From Armatimonadota bacterium (lineage in GTDB: Bacteria > Sysuimicrobiota > Sysuimicrobiia > Sysuimicrobiales > JACQTN01): DNA of 15,507 nucleotides. Position numbers and translations under genes: made by a program. The stretch is from positions 1-15,507 of the forward strand of contig JACQTN010000388.1 in assembly GCA_016210785.1 (NCBI GenBank), given 5' to 3'. Of this stretch, positions 14,694 through 15,507 are shown piece by piece (position 1 is the stretch's first letter; each line of letters begins with the position of its first letter). The notes below the pieces were generated by a model that saw only the letters and a program-made list of their open reading frames with translations, searched no databases and was not told where the DNA came from.

Positions 14694-15507
14694 TCAGGCA
14701 CGCACAGCTTCGGTGGCGCGCTCGATCGGCGCCGCCACCAGGCTTCCCCACTCCGTCCACGAGCCGTCGTAGTTCTTGACGTTGGGGTAGCCCAGCAGGT
14801 ACTTGAGCGTGAACCACGTCAGGCTGCTGCGCTCACCGATCCGGCAGTACGCCACGACCTCTGCCTCCGGCGTGATCCCCTTCGGCTCGTACAGCGCGCG
14901 CAGGTCGCCGGCAGGCTTGAACGTCCCATCCTCCAGGACGTTCTGCGTCCACGGGACGCTGTGGGCGCTGGGGATGTGGCCGCCGCGCTGCGCGCCCTCC
15001 TGGGGGTAAGCGGGCGGGGCGATGAGCTCGCCCCGGTACTCCTGCGGCGAGCGCACGTCCACCAGCGCCACGCCGGGCGTGCCCAGCCGTCGCAGGATCT
15101 CGTCGCGGAACGCCCGCACGCGGGGATCGGGCTCCCGCGCCCGGAACGCCTGGGGCGGGAAGCGCGGGACATCGGTCGTCAGCGGGCGACCCTCAGCGAC
15201 CCACTTCTGGCGGCCGCCGTTGAGGATCTTCAGGTTGCCGATGCCGTAGTAGGTCAGCAGCCAGAACGTGTAGGTCGCGAACCAGTTGTTCTTGTCGCCG
15301 TACAGGACGATCGTGTCGGCGTTGCCGATCCCCCGCTCGCCGAGAAGCTTCTCCAGGGCCTCCCGCGCGATCCACTCCCGGCGGACCGCGTCCTGCAGAT
15401 CGGCCTTCCAGCGCAGGTGGATCGCCCCCTGGACGTGCCCCTGGGCGTACAGGTCCGGGTCCTCGTTCGACTCCACGATCCGGATCCCCGGATCGCCGAG
15501 GTGCGCC
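14694..15507 (-). CDS. sseA: Two-domain thiosulfate sulfurtransferase (rhodanese), N-terminus outside window
   Basis: It transfers the outer sulfur of thiosulfate (or 3-mercaptopyruvate) to thiols or cyanide. The frame continues to the window edge; the GTG at 15476 is internal, because AHLGDPGIRIVE before it is normal rhodanese sequence, so only a short N-terminus is missing. Domain 1 (to about residue 110, counted from 15476) has VLYGDKNNWFATYTFW with Asp in place of Cys, the inactive structural domain. Domain 2 has VDVRSPQEY and the active loop CRIGERSS with catalytic C211 (codon 14846-14844). CysA/SseA type, and thiosulfate is favoured over mercaptopyruvate by the loop. The symbol is by family only. 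Confidence 0.92.
   Translation of the reverse strand, partial: AHLGDPGIRIVESNEDPDLYAQGHVQGAIHLRWKADLQDAVRREWIAREALEKLLGERGIGNADTIVLYGDKNNWFATYTFWLLTYYGIGNLKILNGGRQKWVAEGRPLTTDVPRFPPQAFRAREPDPRVRAFRDEILRRLGTPGVALVDVRSPQEYRGELIAPPAYPQEGAQRGGHIPSAHSVPWTQNVLEDGTFKPAGDLRALYEPKGITPEAEVVAYCRIGERSSLTWFTLKYLLGYPNVKNYDGSWTEWGSLVAAPIERATEAVRA

Overview
The window is GC-rich bacterial DNA with dense gene packing, ATGA start/stop overlaps, GTG starts and sigma70-like promoters. No marker here fixes the phylum; an uncultivated or environmental GC-rich lineage is my inference. About two thirds of the window is ordinary chromosomal genes. The left third (1-5726) has visibly lower GC and looks accessory.

Left accessory region, 1-5726. 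The window opens inside an IS1634/IS4-type transposase whose C-terminal part is present (+). Its right end seems to have cut a small membrane-protein gene on the minus strand (651-905). Next comes one very large minus-strand gene, 5726 to 1037. Read in a single frame-corrected path it is a 1563-residue STAND protein: TIR domain, CHAT (caspase-like protease) domain, NB-ARC-type NTPase and long TPR array. It carries two effector-type enzymes on one sensor. As written it is broken by two single-base losses, one in the TIR domain and one exactly at the CHAT catalytic His-Gly motif. It is either a decaying immune gene or a gene with two assembly errors. This is the most interesting object in the window.

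Centre, 5871-11051, minus strand. A MerR-type regulator and a cysteine desulfurase (nifS/iscS type) form a two-gene unit behind a clear promoter at 7519-7547. Upstream, a five-gene unit runs from a promoter at 11023-11051: 71-residue membrane protein, CoA-type Nudix hydrolase, metallophosphoesterase, PHP-family (histidinol-phosphatase-like) phosphatase, and class I SAM methyltransferase. Gaps are 13-36 bases, so they are probably co-transcribed.

The divergent intergenic region 10909-11246 is unusually structured. It holds a 19-base-arm inverted repeat enclosing a perfect palindrome, a minus-strand promoter, five direct copies of CACAGG at near-helical spacing, and a hairpin that can cover the ribosome site of the next gene.

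Right, 11247-13236, plus strand. Thymidylate synthase, dihydrofolate reductase and an NAD(P)H-dependent FMN/quinone reductase are joined by two ATGA overlaps. The first two enzymes form the dTMP/tetrahydrofolate cycle. A perfect 13-bp hairpin at 13324-13354 separates this operon from the convergent pair on the minus strand, a two-domain thiosulfate sulfurtransferase (open at the window edge) followed by a secreted beta-propeller protein.
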